DNA of 64,000 bases from positions 496,001 to 560,000 of the forward strand of contig NZ_OZ241747.1 of NCBI RefSeq assembly GCF_965201005.1. Direction: 5' to 3'. The notes beneath the pieces were generated by a model, which saw nothing but the letters and a program-made list of their open reading frames with translations, ran no database searches and was not told the DNA's origin. Positions within the stretch are counted from its first letter, which is position 1; every line of letters starts with the position of its first letter. A program made the translations under genes and the position numbers. Origin of the DNA: Mucilaginibacter_A sp965201005 (GTDB lineage Bacteria; Bacteroidota; Bacteroidia; Sphingobacteriales; Sphingobacteriaceae). Shown here one piece after another: positions 9,440-17,883 of this stretch.

Positions 9440-11740
9440 TTATTTTTCGTTTGTTAATGAATACGGGTAATCTTTAGGTTCAGAGCCACGGGTTTTGTTG
9501 GGTACTGAACTCATGTTAAAGTTCAACACCGCCCCTTTAACGAGGTCATTATGATTGATCCAGCTTGCGGAATATGGCTTCCCGTTTAAAGTTAAGGATT
9601 GTATATAAAAGTTTTGTGCGCTGTTGTTCGCCGCGTTGATTGTTACCTGTTTACCATTTTCTAAATTTATGGTCAGCTTTTTAAATAATGGTGCCCCCAG
9701 CACATACTGGTTTGTTGCAGGGCAAACCGGGTAAAAACCCATTGCAGAAAACACATACCAGGCAGATGTTTGCCCGTTATCTTCATCGCCGCAATAACCG
9801 TCCGGCGTTGCTTTATAAAGCCTGTCCATAACCTGCCTTACCCAATATTGGGTTTTATAAGGCACACCCGCGTAGTCATACAGATAAGTCATGTGCTGTA
9901 TAGGCTGGTTCCCATGCGCGTACTGGCCCATGTTCATGATTTGCATTTCGCGCATTTCATGTATTACGCCACCGCGGAAACGGGTACTCGAAAAAACCGG
10001 CGGGGCAGAAAATACAGAATCAAGTTTTGTTATAAATTTTTGCTTGCCTCCCATTAAATTTATCAAACCCTGTATGTCATGGAACACAGACCAGGTATAA
10101 TGCCAACTGTTGCCTTCTATAAAAGAACCGCCCCACCTGTATGGATCAAAAGGGGTTTCAAAGCTTCCGTCTTTGTTTTTGCCACGCATAAAATCAATCG
10201 AGGGATCAAATACATTTTTATAGTTCATGCTGCGCTTTTTGTACAACGCTATTTCGGCAGCGGGTTTATTTAAAGCTTTGGCAAGCTGATATATCGCAAA
10301 ATCGTCATAAGCGTATTCTAATGTCCGGGCTACTCCTTCGCCTATACGCACATCATGCGGTACATAGCCTAAGGAATTGTAATATTCTACACCACGGCGT
10401 CCTGTGGCATTTGGGCCTTCATTGTTTGCACCATGTATAACTGCTTCATATAGTTTTTGTATATCATAACCTCTTCCGCCTTTTATATAAGCATCAGAAA
10501 CAACCGAGGCCGAATTGTTCCCAAGCATAATGTTGGCATAACCCGGGCTGGACCATTCAGGCAGCCAGCCGCCTTCTTTATAATCATTGATCAACCCTTC
10601 CTGCATTTCTTTGTTTATAGAAGGATAAACGAGGTTTAAAAAAGGGTATAACGCCCTGAAAGTATCCCAAAAGCCTGTACCGGCAAACATATAACCCGGC
10701 TTAACATCGCCAGTATATGGACTCCAGTGCACAATTTTATTCTGGCTGTCAATTTCATAAAGCTTGTTCGGGAAAAACAGCATCCGGTAAAGGCAGGAGT
10801 AAAAAGTCCGGGTTTGATCAACCGTTCCCCCTTCAGCCTTTAGCCTGCCGAGGGTTTTGTTCCATACTGCTTTTGCTTTATCTTTTACAACATCAAAGCT
10901 GTCATTTCCCTGTTCGCGCTTTAAATTAAGCTCTGCCTGTTCCTCACTGATAAATGATGATGCAACTTTTAAATGCACTTTCTCTTTATCGCCGGTTTTA
11001 AATCCTATGACCGCTAAAACATGATCCGCAGTTAATTTGTTGCCATTGATTGCAACCGTATCATTATACACGCGGGTAAAGGTTATCGGCTTATCAACAT
11101 AAATTACAAAAAAGTTTTTGAAATTTTTTAACGGTCCACGGGCGTATTTTGTAGAATATCCAACGATTTTACGTTCTCCGGGAATAATTTTAATATATGA
11201 CCCTTTATCAAAAGCATCGATCACAACTGAAGAACTGTCATTTTTAGGATAAGTAAACCTAAACTGGGCAGAACGTTCTGTTGGGGTAATTTCGGCAGTT
11301 ACATTATGATCTGCCAAAAAAACACTGTAATAATACGGTTTGGCAATCTCTGCTTTGTGTGAAAACCAACTGGCACGGCTTTTCAAACTTGCGAGCACTT
11401 TCCCGGTTACAGGCATGATAGAAAACTGTCCGTAATCGTTCATCCAGGGCGAAGGCTGGTGGGTTTGTTTAAAACCGTTTATCTTATCGGCCGAATAAGT
11501 GTAAAGCCATCCATCGCCCATGCGGCCGGTTTGCGGCGACCAAAAGTTCATGCCCCATGGCAAAGCAATAGCAGGGTAGGTGTTGCCGTTAGAAAGTTCG
11601 TATTTTGAATCAGATCCCGTCAAAGGGTTTACCCATTCAACAGGGTCTGTTATTACTGAAGTGTTTTGGGCAGAGGCAACAAAACTTCCGAGAAACAATG
11701 TCAGCAATAAGCTGGATTTCTTTATGTTATTGAACAACAT
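9440..11740 (-). CDS. Secreted GH92 alpha-mannosidase
   Basis: A 766-residue exported exo-alpha-mannosidase candidate, the usual length for a plain GH92 enzyme. A signal peptide ends at VASAQ near residue 25. The catalytic region starts at WVNPLTGSDS and has the paired (alpha/alpha)6-barrel motifs GTGFWDTFRALYPF, EYAYDDF and GDEDNGQTSAWYVF near residue 650. It differs from the GH92 at 5015 by lacking the N-terminal binding domain, so the two may act on different linkages or on free versus bound glycans. It is likely the first gene of a two-gene unit with the peptidase at 8696. Confidence 0.92.
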   Translation of the reverse strand: MLFNNIKKSSLLLTLFLGSFVASAQNTSVITDPVEWVNPLTGSDSKYELSNGNTYPAIALPWGMNFWSPQTGRMGDGWLYTYSADKINGFKQTHQPSPWMNDYGQFSIMPVTGKVLASLKSRASWFSHKAEIAKPYYYSVFLADHNVTAEITPTERSAQFRFTYPKNDSSSVVIDAFDKGSYIKIIPGERKIVGYSTKYARGPLKNFKNFFVIYVDKPITFTRVYNDTVAINGNKLTADHVLAVIGFKTGDKEKVHLKVASSFISEEQAELNLKREQGNDSFDVVKDKAKAVWNKTLGRLKAEGGTVDQTRTFYSCLYRMLFFPNKLYEIDSQNKIVHWSPYTGDVKPGYMFAGTGFWDTFRALYPFLNLVYPSINKEMQEGLINDYKEGGWLPEWSSPGYANIMLGNNSASVVSDAYIKGGRGYDIQKLYEAVIHGANNEGPNATGRRGVEYYNSLGYVPHDVRIGEGVARTLEYAYDDFAIYQLAKALNKPAAEIALYKKRSMNYKNVFDPSIDFMRGKNKDGSFETPFDPYRWGGSFIEGNSWHYTWSVFHDIQGLINLMGGKQKFITKLDSVFSAPPVFSSTRFRGGVIHEMREMQIMNMGQYAHGNQPIQHMTYLYDYAGVPYKTQYWVRQVMDRLYKATPDGYCGDEDNGQTSAWYVFSAMGFYPVCPATNQYVLGAPLFKKLTINLENGKQVTINAANNSAQNFYIQSLTLNGKPYSASWINHNDLVKGAVLNFNMSSVPNKTRGSEPKDYPYSLTNEK

Positions 11741-12078
11741 AGTTTGATAGTATATAAATGGTGTAGTTATCTTGTTTTGTTTGTTTGAAGAGGAAGAGTG
11801 TGTTGATAGTCAGATAGTTTCGCTAAATCCCGCCTGATTAAAACTGCCTTTGGGCACAAGTTTGGTTTAAGCATTCTATATCAAACTAAGTTGTATTTTT
11901 TGAAAGTATCGTTGTTGTCAAAAGTTAAACTTAAATTGTCTGTCGCCAGATCCATCTATTTTGCAGCCATTTGGCTGACAATGGTTTGCTGTTTTTGTAA
12001 GTGTTATGTTGATTTTTAAAGATCAGAACATAAGGATATACTTAAAATTAATTTTTCAAATTCTATTCAAAAAATTGT

Positions 12079-12173
12079 ATGCTTCTTTTACCACCTAAAA
12101 TCTGGCGGGTTTTATTTAATTCTTTTATACACAATAATTTTGTAAACAAAATTTGATGGCATAAAAGAAGCAT
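12079..12173. repeat. Inverted-arm repeat element, 95 bases
   Basis: Exact cores at 12079-12090 and 12162-12173 in inverted orientation. The left arm continues CCACCTAAAATC; the right arm is preceded by GATGGCA rather than AGGTGA, so it has partly diverged. Confidence 0.85.
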
Positions 12174-12245
12174 TGTAAAGAATAAATCATGTATGTTTCT
12201 TCCTTTGTTTTTAACAAGAAACAGGAAAGCTTTTTTTAAAAGCCA

Positions 12246-12289
12246 ATGCTTCTTTTATCAGCCTGAATTTATACCGATAAAAGAAGCAT
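12246..12289. repeat. Short inverted-arm repeat, 44 bases
   Basis: ATGCTTCTTTTATC and GATAAAAGAAGCAT are perfect reverse complements only 16 bases apart, giving a strong hairpin. It lies 65 bases beyond the MFS stop codon and could terminate that transcript. Confidence 0.85.
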
Positions 12290-12353
12290 CGTTTTTGGTC
12301 AAGGTTTTCCTCTTCAGCGTAAAATCAAAGTAAAGAAAGAGCTTCGGCTTAAG

Positions 12354-13643
12354 TTATACTTTAGCTACTTCCGGTGCATTGATTTCATCCAAACGCATTG
12401 GCACTAATTTTTTGGTTTTGAGGAAGGTGGTCAGCACAACAATCAGCGTCATCGTTCCGCCAAAAATAACGGAGGTAACCGTGCCCATTAATCTTGCGGT
12501 AACACCGGATTCAAACGCCCCGATTTCGTTGGATGAACCGATAAACATAGAATTAACGGCCGAAACCCTACCGCGCATTTTATCCGGCGTGAGCAATTGC
12601 ATGATGGTAGAACGGATTAAAACGCTGATACTGTCAAACGCGCCCAAAGTAAACAGGAAAAAAAGCGACAAATAAAAGTTTTTGGACAATCCGAAGCAAA
12701 TGATAGAAACCCCAAAACCAATTACGGCAATCAGCAGGTTTCTCCAGGGCTTTCCCATTGGCGAAAACCGCGTCATGGCCAGCATGGTCAACACCGCACC
12801 AACAGAATCTGCGGCGCGCATCAACCCGAAACCTTCTGCGCCTACCTTTAAAATATCGTTTGCAAAAATCGGCAGTAAAGCCACGGCCCCGCCAAAAAAC
12901 ACGGAGAATAAATCCAAACTTAAAGCACCCAGAAGCATCCGGTTTCCGAACACAAAATTGATTCCTTCAGATAAACTTTTGTAAATGCTTTCTTTGGGTA
13001 CAAATTCTGCTTCATGTTTGTTTAATGTGAGGATTGCAACGATGGCCGTGGTGATAAAAACAACAACCAGCGTAAACGTAACAGAAATCCCCAGTCGGTC
13101 AAAAATCAAACCGCCGGCCAGCGGGCCCAAAACCGAGGCCGTTTGATAAGCAGAACTGTTCCAGGTTGAAGAGTTTGGGTACAATTCGCGCGGGATAATC
13201 CTTGTCATCACCGAAAAAGCCGTTGGCCCGTAAAAACCGCGTGCCAGGCCGATAAAAAATATCATTACATAAAGTACAAGCACAATGTGGCCGCTGCTTA
13301 AATACCGAGTTGCAGCGGGCAGAGTAACCAGCAGCATTACGGCAGAACAAATCCACATCACCGAAAAAATGAGCAGCAGCAAACTCTTTTTTTCTGATTT
13401 ATCGGCCACATAACCGCCATACAGCGCAATACCGATAGAAGGGATTGCTTCTGTTAAACCGATCATGCCTAAGGCTAAAGCACTGTGTGTGAGCTGATAA
13501 ATATGATAACCGATAATTACGGCCTGCATTTGGTAGGCAAACGTGAGGAAAAAGCGCATGGCCATGTATGACCGGAACTCCTTGAAACGGAGTGCTGCAA
13601 ACGGATCAGATTTTTTTATAAGTTGAGGGTCTTCGTCGGCCAC
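12354..13643 (-). CDS. MFS transporter, EntS/MFS_3-like
   Basis: A 429-residue polytopic inner-membrane protein with about twelve hydrophobic segments. The pattern of a short cytoplasmic N-terminus with FAALRFKEFRSYMAMRF, then GYVADKSEKK after the second helix, fits the MFS_3/EntS group of exporters, whose known members release siderophores or drugs. The substrate is unknown here. The start ATG lies just inside the divergent edge of a solo repeat arm. Its position beside the glycan genes is not enough to call it a sugar transporter; it may belong with the M28 peptidase gene upstream. Confidence 0.8.
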   Translation of the reverse strand: MADEDPQLIKKSDPFAALRFKEFRSYMAMRFFLTFAYQMQAVIIGYHIYQLTHSALALGMIGLTEAIPSIGIALYGGYVADKSEKKSLLLLIFSVMWICSAVMLLVTLPAATRYLSSGHIVLVLYVMIFFIGLARGFYGPTAFSVMTRIIPRELYPNSSTWNSSAYQTASVLGPLAGGLIFDRLGISVTFTLVVVFITTAIVAILTLNKHEAEFVPKESIYKSLSEGINFVFGNRMLLGALSLDLFSVFFGGAVALLPIFANDILKVGAEGFGLMRAADSVGAVLTMLAMTRFSPMGKPWRNLLIAVIGFGVSIICFGLSKNFYLSLFFLFTLGAFDSISVLIRSTIMQLLTPDKMRGRVSAVNSMFIGSSNEIGAFESGVTARLMGTVTSVIFGGTMTLIVVLTTFLKTKKLVPMRLDEINAPEVAKV

Positions 13644-13651
13644 AGATATTA

Positions 13652-13675
13652 AAATTTAGGTGCTAAAAGAAGCAT
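13652..13675. repeat. Solo repeat arm between two same-strand genes
   Basis: AAATTTAGGTGCTAAAAGAAGCAT with an exact core at 13664-13675, in the 53-base gap between the M28 peptidase stop and the MFS start. Confidence 0.85.
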
Positions 13676-13696
13676 GATGATTTCCGGATTGTTTTG

Positions 13697-15082
13697 TTAA
13701 AATGACAGGCCATGCTGATCAATCAGGTAAATTAAGGCGGCTATAGCTGCGGCACCCAACTCCAGTTCGCGTTTGTTTACGTTCTCAAAAACATCTTTCG
13801 CGGTATGGTGCAGATCAAAATATCGCTGCGAATCCGGCCGAAAACCAATTAAAGTGATATTTGGTACAGTGGCTTTCAAGGGTTCTATATCAGTTCCGGC
13901 ACCGCCTTTTACCAAGCGGTCAACTTCATAAGGCTCCAGCAAAGGTTGCCAATTTTTGTTTATCCCTGATAAAAATGCCGGTTTTACATCACTAAAAGAA
14001 AAACCGCGCGGCGTAAACCCGCCTTCGTCTGATTCGATCGCGGCCAAATGTTTTTCGTTGTTTTTTTGGGCGAGTTCTGCATATTTCAAACCGCCTTTGT
14101 GTCCATTTTCCTCATTCATAAACATTACCGTGCGGATACTATGTTTAGGGCGATAATTTAAAGCTTTAAAAATCCGCAGCACTTCTACCGATTGCATTAC
14201 GCCGGTGCCATCATCATGTGCGCCTTCAGCCAAATCCCAGGAATCCAGATGGCCGCCAACGGTAATAAATTCATTAGGGCTTTCCGTGCCTTTCAGTTCC
14301 CCTACAACATTATAGGAAAGTACATCCGGCAAAGTCTGGCAGTTTTGCTTGAGGTAAAACTTAACAGCTTTTTGCTGCTTCAACAGCGCACTTAATTGGT
14401 TTGCCCCTTTGGTTGAAATAGCCGCTGCCGGGATTTTGCTGCCGCCTTCATCATATTGTGTGGCACCGGTATGCGGATAGTCATCAATAACTTCTGTCAT
14501 CGAACGCACAATTGCACCAACAGCACCATATTTTGCCGCTTCTGCCGGGCCGCGGAAACGCTGATCGCTTGCTGTGCCATAAGCTGCGCCGGTTTCGATA
14601 AAACGCGGATCAAACGGACGGTTGTAAAAAACGATTTTACCTTTAATGGCTGCTTCGCCCAAAGTTTTCAATTCCTGTAACCCTTGTACTTCAATCACTT
14701 CGGCCGTTAAACCGTTTTTTGCCGTAGCAACTGATCCGCCTAAAGCTACAACCGAAACAGGAATTTGCCGCTTGCCGGATACTATTTTTGCCTGTTCTTT
14801 TTCGCCCCGAACCCAATGTGGCACCATTACTTCCTGCAAAAAAACACGGTCAAAACCATATTGCTCCATCAGTTTTTTTGTCCAGTTGACCGCTTTTTGC
14901 GCATTTGCAGAACCGCTTAATCTTGGGCCGATTTTTTTGCACAGATATTCTAAATTTTGGTAAGGTTTTCCGTTTACCAAAGCTTCGTCATAAATTTTCC
15001 GAAGATATAAAGAATCCTGATTTTGAGCAGATGCGGCCAATGAACCGCAAAATAAAATGGAAAGTAAAAATTTTAACTTCAT
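13697..15082 (-). CDS. Secreted M28 family zinc aminopeptidase
   Basis: A 461-residue exported peptidase with a signal peptide ending AASAQ near residue 20. A protease-associated-type insert lies around residues 110-250. The M28 metal site is visible: the histidine and aspartate in GGHLDSWD near residue 276, the bridging aspartate in HDDGTG, and the glutamates in MNEENG. A late HHTAKD supplies the last histidine. The family removes N-terminal residues using two zinc ions. It is probably periplasmic or outer-membrane linked. Genes on both sides read the same way with modest gaps. Confidence 0.9.
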   Translation of the reverse strand: MKLKFLLSILFCGSLAASAQNQDSLYLRKIYDEALVNGKPYQNLEYLCKKIGPRLSGSANAQKAVNWTKKLMEQYGFDRVFLQEVMVPHWVRGEKEQAKIVSGKRQIPVSVVALGGSVATAKNGLTAEVIEVQGLQELKTLGEAAIKGKIVFYNRPFDPRFIETGAAYGTASDQRFRGPAEAAKYGAVGAIVRSMTEVIDDYPHTGATQYDEGGSKIPAAAISTKGANQLSALLKQQKAVKFYLKQNCQTLPDVLSYNVVGELKGTESPNEFITVGGHLDSWDLAEGAHDDGTGVMQSVEVLRIFKALNYRPKHSIRTVMFMNEENGHKGGLKYAELAQKNNEKHLAAIESDEGGFTPRGFSFSDVKPAFLSGINKNWQPLLEPYEVDRLVKGGAGTDIEPLKATVPNITLIGFRPDSQRYFDLHHTAKDVFENVNKRELELGAAAIAALIYLIDQHGLSF

Positions 15083-15133
15083 AAAAACAGCTTTAACAGC
15101 AAAATAGAAATTTGCCGGGTTTTTTGCAATAGA

Positions 15134-17239
15134 TCAGGAAATTTTATTCCAGCTTAAACCTTCGTTTTTTTGCTGGAAATGTTGGTTTAAAATCTGGTTT
15201 TTCAGTAATTCCAACTGCGGGTCAGTTTTGAAGATTTCTTCCACGTCCATCCGAGCCAAATGCAGCACAGCCTGATCTTCGGTCAGACTGGCAATTTTCA
15301 GGTCGAGAACGCCGCTTTGCTGTTTGCCTTCAATGTTTCCGGGCCCGCGCAACTGTAAATCTATTTCAGCAATCCGGAAGCCGTCATTGGTTTGCACCAT
15401 TGTGTCCAGCCGGATTTTCCCTTCTTTGGATAATTTCTGGTTGCTCATCAAAATACAAAACGATTGCGCTGCGCCCCGACCAACCCGGCCGCGCAACTGG
15501 TGCAACTGCGAAAGCCCGAAACGTTCCGCATTTTCAATAACCATTACAGAAGCGTTTGGCACATTTACCCCAACTTCAATTACCGTGGTTGCAACCATAA
15601 TCTGGGTTTCGCCTTTGATAAACCGCTCCATTTCAAAAGCTTTGTCTGCAGCAGAAAGTTGCCCGTGAACGATGCTGATGCGATAATCCGGCAGCGGAAA
15701 TTCCCTCGACATTACTTCTATCCCATCACTTAGGTTTTTCAAATCCAGCTTCTCGCTTTCTTTAATCAGCGGATAAACCACATAAACCTGGCGCCCTTTC
15801 GCAATTTCCTGTTTCATAAAACCAAACATGCGCAGGCGGCTGTTCTCATAAAAGTGCTTTGTTTCGATGGGTTTTCGTCCGGCCGGCAGTTCGTCAATCA
15901 CCGAAACGTCCAGATCGCCGTATAAAGTCATGGCCAATGTCCGCGGGATTGGTGTGGCCGTCATCACCAGAATATGCGGCGGGATGCTGTTTTTACGCCA
16001 TAATTTTGCGCGTTGCTCAACACCAAAACGATGCTGCTCGTCAATCACCACAAAGCCCAAGTTTTTAAATTGTACTTTATCTTCGATCAAAGCGTGCGTA
16101 CCGATCAGGATTTGCAGTTTTCCGCTTTCCAGATCGGCATGAATCACATTTCGGTTTTTCTTAGAGGTTGAACCAGTTAATAAAGCAAATTTCACAAAGT
16201 CTTCGCCCAAAAGCTGTTTTACCGATTGAAAATGCTGATTGGCCAGGATTTCGGTAGGTGCCATCATGCAAGTCTGGAAACCGTTGTCAATGGCCAGCAA
16301 AATGCTCATCAAAGCAACCACGGTTTTGCCGCTGCCCACATCGCCTTGCAGCAAACGGTTCATCTGGATGCCTTTTTGCGTATCCAGCCGGATTTCTTTT
16401 ACTGTTCTTTTTTGAGCCGAAGTGAGCGGAAACGGCAACTTTTCAGTATAAAACCCATTGAAATAAGCACCTACTTTATCAAAAGTATTGCCTTTAAATT
16501 TTTGCTCCCGAAATAATTTGTTTTTAAGCAGTTTGATCTGAAGAAAGAAAAACTCTTCAAATTTCAACCGTTTGGATGCTTCTTTTAGCTGTTCAAAATG
16601 GTCAGGAAAATGAATTTGCTGGTACGCTTTTGCCCGGTTGATCAAATGATGTTTTGCAAGCAGATATTCCGGCAGGTTTTCGGAAATTGTGCGCCCGTAT
16701 TGTTCCAGCAAAGCCAGAACCAGTTTTTGGATCCCTTTAGAATCAAGCAAAAATTTTTTAAGTTTTTCAGTAGATGTGTATGCTGGTTGCAAAGCCAGGC
16801 TGCCTTTATTTTCAGCAGGTTTAGAGTTGTAAAGTTCGGTTTCCGGATGCGCAATTTGGGGTTTGTTGTTGAAAAAACCCGGTTTACCGAAAAAAACATA
16901 AGCCTTTCCAACGATCAGGTTTTGTTCAATGCGTGTAATCCCCTGAAACCAGACTAATTCTATCGGCCCGGTTTCATCCTGCGCAACCGCAACCAAACGT
17001 TTGGCCGCTTTTTCGCCAACAATTTCTTTATGCGTTAACCGCGCCAAAACCTGCACGTATGGCAAATCCGGTAATACTTCTTTTACCTTATAAAAACGGG
17101 TGCGGTCAATATATTTATACGGAAAATGCTGCAGCAAATCGCCGTAATTAGCAATACCGAGTTCTTTTTTCAAGGCATCGGCCCTTGCTGTGCCAACACC
17201 TTTTAAATACTCAACCGGCGTTTTAAAAAATTCGTCCAA
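15134..17239 (-). CDS. recG: ATP-dependent DNA helicase RecG
   Basis: A 701-residue branch-migrating helicase acting on stalled forks and recombination intermediates. The N-terminal wedge/OB domain covers about residues 1-230. The helicase core has Walker A GDVGSGKT near residue 293, the DEQHRFG motif II near 396 and the C-terminal motif with QLRGRVGRG. The start is a TTG at 17239 followed by GACGAATTT; no ATG lies close by. Two copies of the window's repeat core sit within this coding sequence, at 16576-16587 (exact) and 17074-17085 (one change). Confidence 0.96.
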   Translation of the reverse strand: MDEFFKTPVEYLKGVGTARADALKKELGIANYGDLLQHFPYKYIDRTRFYKVKEVLPDLPYVQVLARLTHKEIVGEKAAKRLVAVAQDETGPIELVWFQGITRIEQNLIVGKAYVFFGKPGFFNNKPQIAHPETELYNSKPAENKGSLALQPAYTSTEKLKKFLLDSKGIQKLVLALLEQYGRTISENLPEYLLAKHHLINRAKAYQQIHFPDHFEQLKEASKRLKFEEFFFLQIKLLKNKLFREQKFKGNTFDKVGAYFNGFYTEKLPFPLTSAQKRTVKEIRLDTQKGIQMNRLLQGDVGSGKTVVALMSILLAIDNGFQTCMMAPTEILANQHFQSVKQLLGEDFVKFALLTGSTSKKNRNVIHADLESGKLQILIGTHALIEDKVQFKNLGFVVIDEQHRFGVEQRAKLWRKNSIPPHILVMTATPIPRTLAMTLYGDLDVSVIDELPAGRKPIETKHFYENSRLRMFGFMKQEIAKGRQVYVVYPLIKESEKLDLKNLSDGIEVMSREFPLPDYRISIVHGQLSAADKAFEMERFIKGETQIMVATTVIEVGVNVPNASVMVIENAERFGLSQLHQLRGRVGRGAAQSFCILMSNQKLSKEGKIRLDTMVQTNDGFRIAEIDLQLRGPGNIEGKQQSGVLDLKIASLTEDQAVLHLARMDVEEIFKTDPQLELLKNQILNQHFQQKNEGLSWNKIS

Positions 17240-17265
17240 ACAAAAATCAGTTTATAACAAGCCTA

Positions 17266-17289
17266 AATTTATGCCGGTAAAAACAGCAT
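17266..17289. repeat. Solo arm of the CTG-type repeat subfamily
   Basis: TAAAAACAGCAT at 17278-17289, preceded by AAATTTATGCCGG. It lies in the 57-base gap between recG and ridA and belongs to the variant with CTG in place of CTTC. Confidence 0.7.
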
Positions 17290-17296
17290 CAGCGGT

Positions 17297-17677
17297 TTAT
17301 GCTTTGATGGCAATGGCAGAGATTTCTACATTCATGTTTTTTGGCAATACAGAAACCTCTACGGTTTCGCGTGCCGGAAAATCTTTGAAAAAATAAGAAC
17401 CATAAATTTCGTTTACCAAAGCAAAGTTGTTCATGTCTGATAAAAAGATCGTGGTTTTAACAATGTGATCAAAAGTTAAACCGGCTTCGGCCAATATTGC
17501 TTTCAGGTTTTTTAAAACGGTGTGCGTTTCGATGGCAATATCATCTGTAATCAAATTACCGCTTTTGGCATCAATGGCAATCTGCCCGGAAATAAACAGG
17601 AAACCACCTGCGGCAACGGCCTGATTGTATGGGCCGATTGGCTGCGGTGCTTCTTTTGTATTGATAATTTCTTTCAT
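17297..17677 (-). CDS. ridA: RidA family enamine/imine deaminase
   Basis: A 126-residue protein of normal RidA length. It hydrolyses reactive enamine/imine intermediates released by PLP enzymes. Family signs are the N-terminal PQPIGPYNQAV, FISGQIAID, and FPARETVEV, whose arginine binds the substrate carboxylate. Its start codon overlaps the stop codon of the small gene upstream as ATGA, so the two are translationally coupled. Confidence 0.95.
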   Translation of the reverse strand: MKEIINTKEAPQPIGPYNQAVAAGGFLFISGQIAIDAKSGNLITDDIAIETHTVLKNLKAILAEAGLTFDHIVKTTIFLSDMNNFALVNEIYGSYFFKDFPARETVEVSVLPKNMNVEISAIAIKA

Positions 17678-17817
17678 TTTTTTAGGATAAACCAGTCAAT
17701 TAGTTTCCAGATAATCCCCAGTAAAAACATCACAATTGCTGTTTTATTGATGAAATGCATCGCACGGATATTAAAATTATCCGGCCGGTTTTTATCTTTT
17801 TTTCTGAAAAAATACAT
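17674..17817 (-). CDS. Small single-pass membrane protein, 47 residues
   Basis: A short gene with ATG at 17817 and TGA at 17674-17676 that overlaps the ridA start by ATGA. The product starts MYFFRKKDKNRPDN, has a conserved-looking basic segment IRAMHFINK and a hydrophobic helix AIVMFLLGIIWKLIDWF at residues about 27-43. It resembles small Bacteroidota proteins grouped as DUF6728, from memory and not checked. Function is unknown. The tight coupling, codon pattern and membrane segment argue it is real. The bidirectional terminator at 17834 lies just upstream. Confidence 0.75.
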   Translation of the reverse strand: MYFFRKKDKNRPDNFNIRAMHFINKTAIVMFLLGIIWKLIDWFILKK

Positions 17818-17833
17818 GGTACAAATATAAAAA

Positions 17834-17861
17834 AAGGGGTTCAGAATAATCTGAACCCCTT
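17834..17861. terminator. Bidirectional intrinsic terminator
   Basis: AAGGGGTTCAGA and TCTGAACCCCTT form a perfect 12-base stem with an ATAA loop, with A/T runs on both sides. It follows the OmpA-family gene stop at 17884 on the - strand. Confidence 0.9.
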
Positions 17862-17883
17862 GTATATGAATTAAATTTATTAA

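Larger units (their letters stand above)
11741..12353. other. Long gene-free region upstream of the second GH92 gene
   Basis: The first about 340 bases upstream of the GH92 start hold no gene and no clear promoter match that I could fix with confidence. The rest holds two inverted-arm repeats at 12079-12173 and 12246-12289. Regulation of the glycan genes may depend on this leader. Confidence 0.5.
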
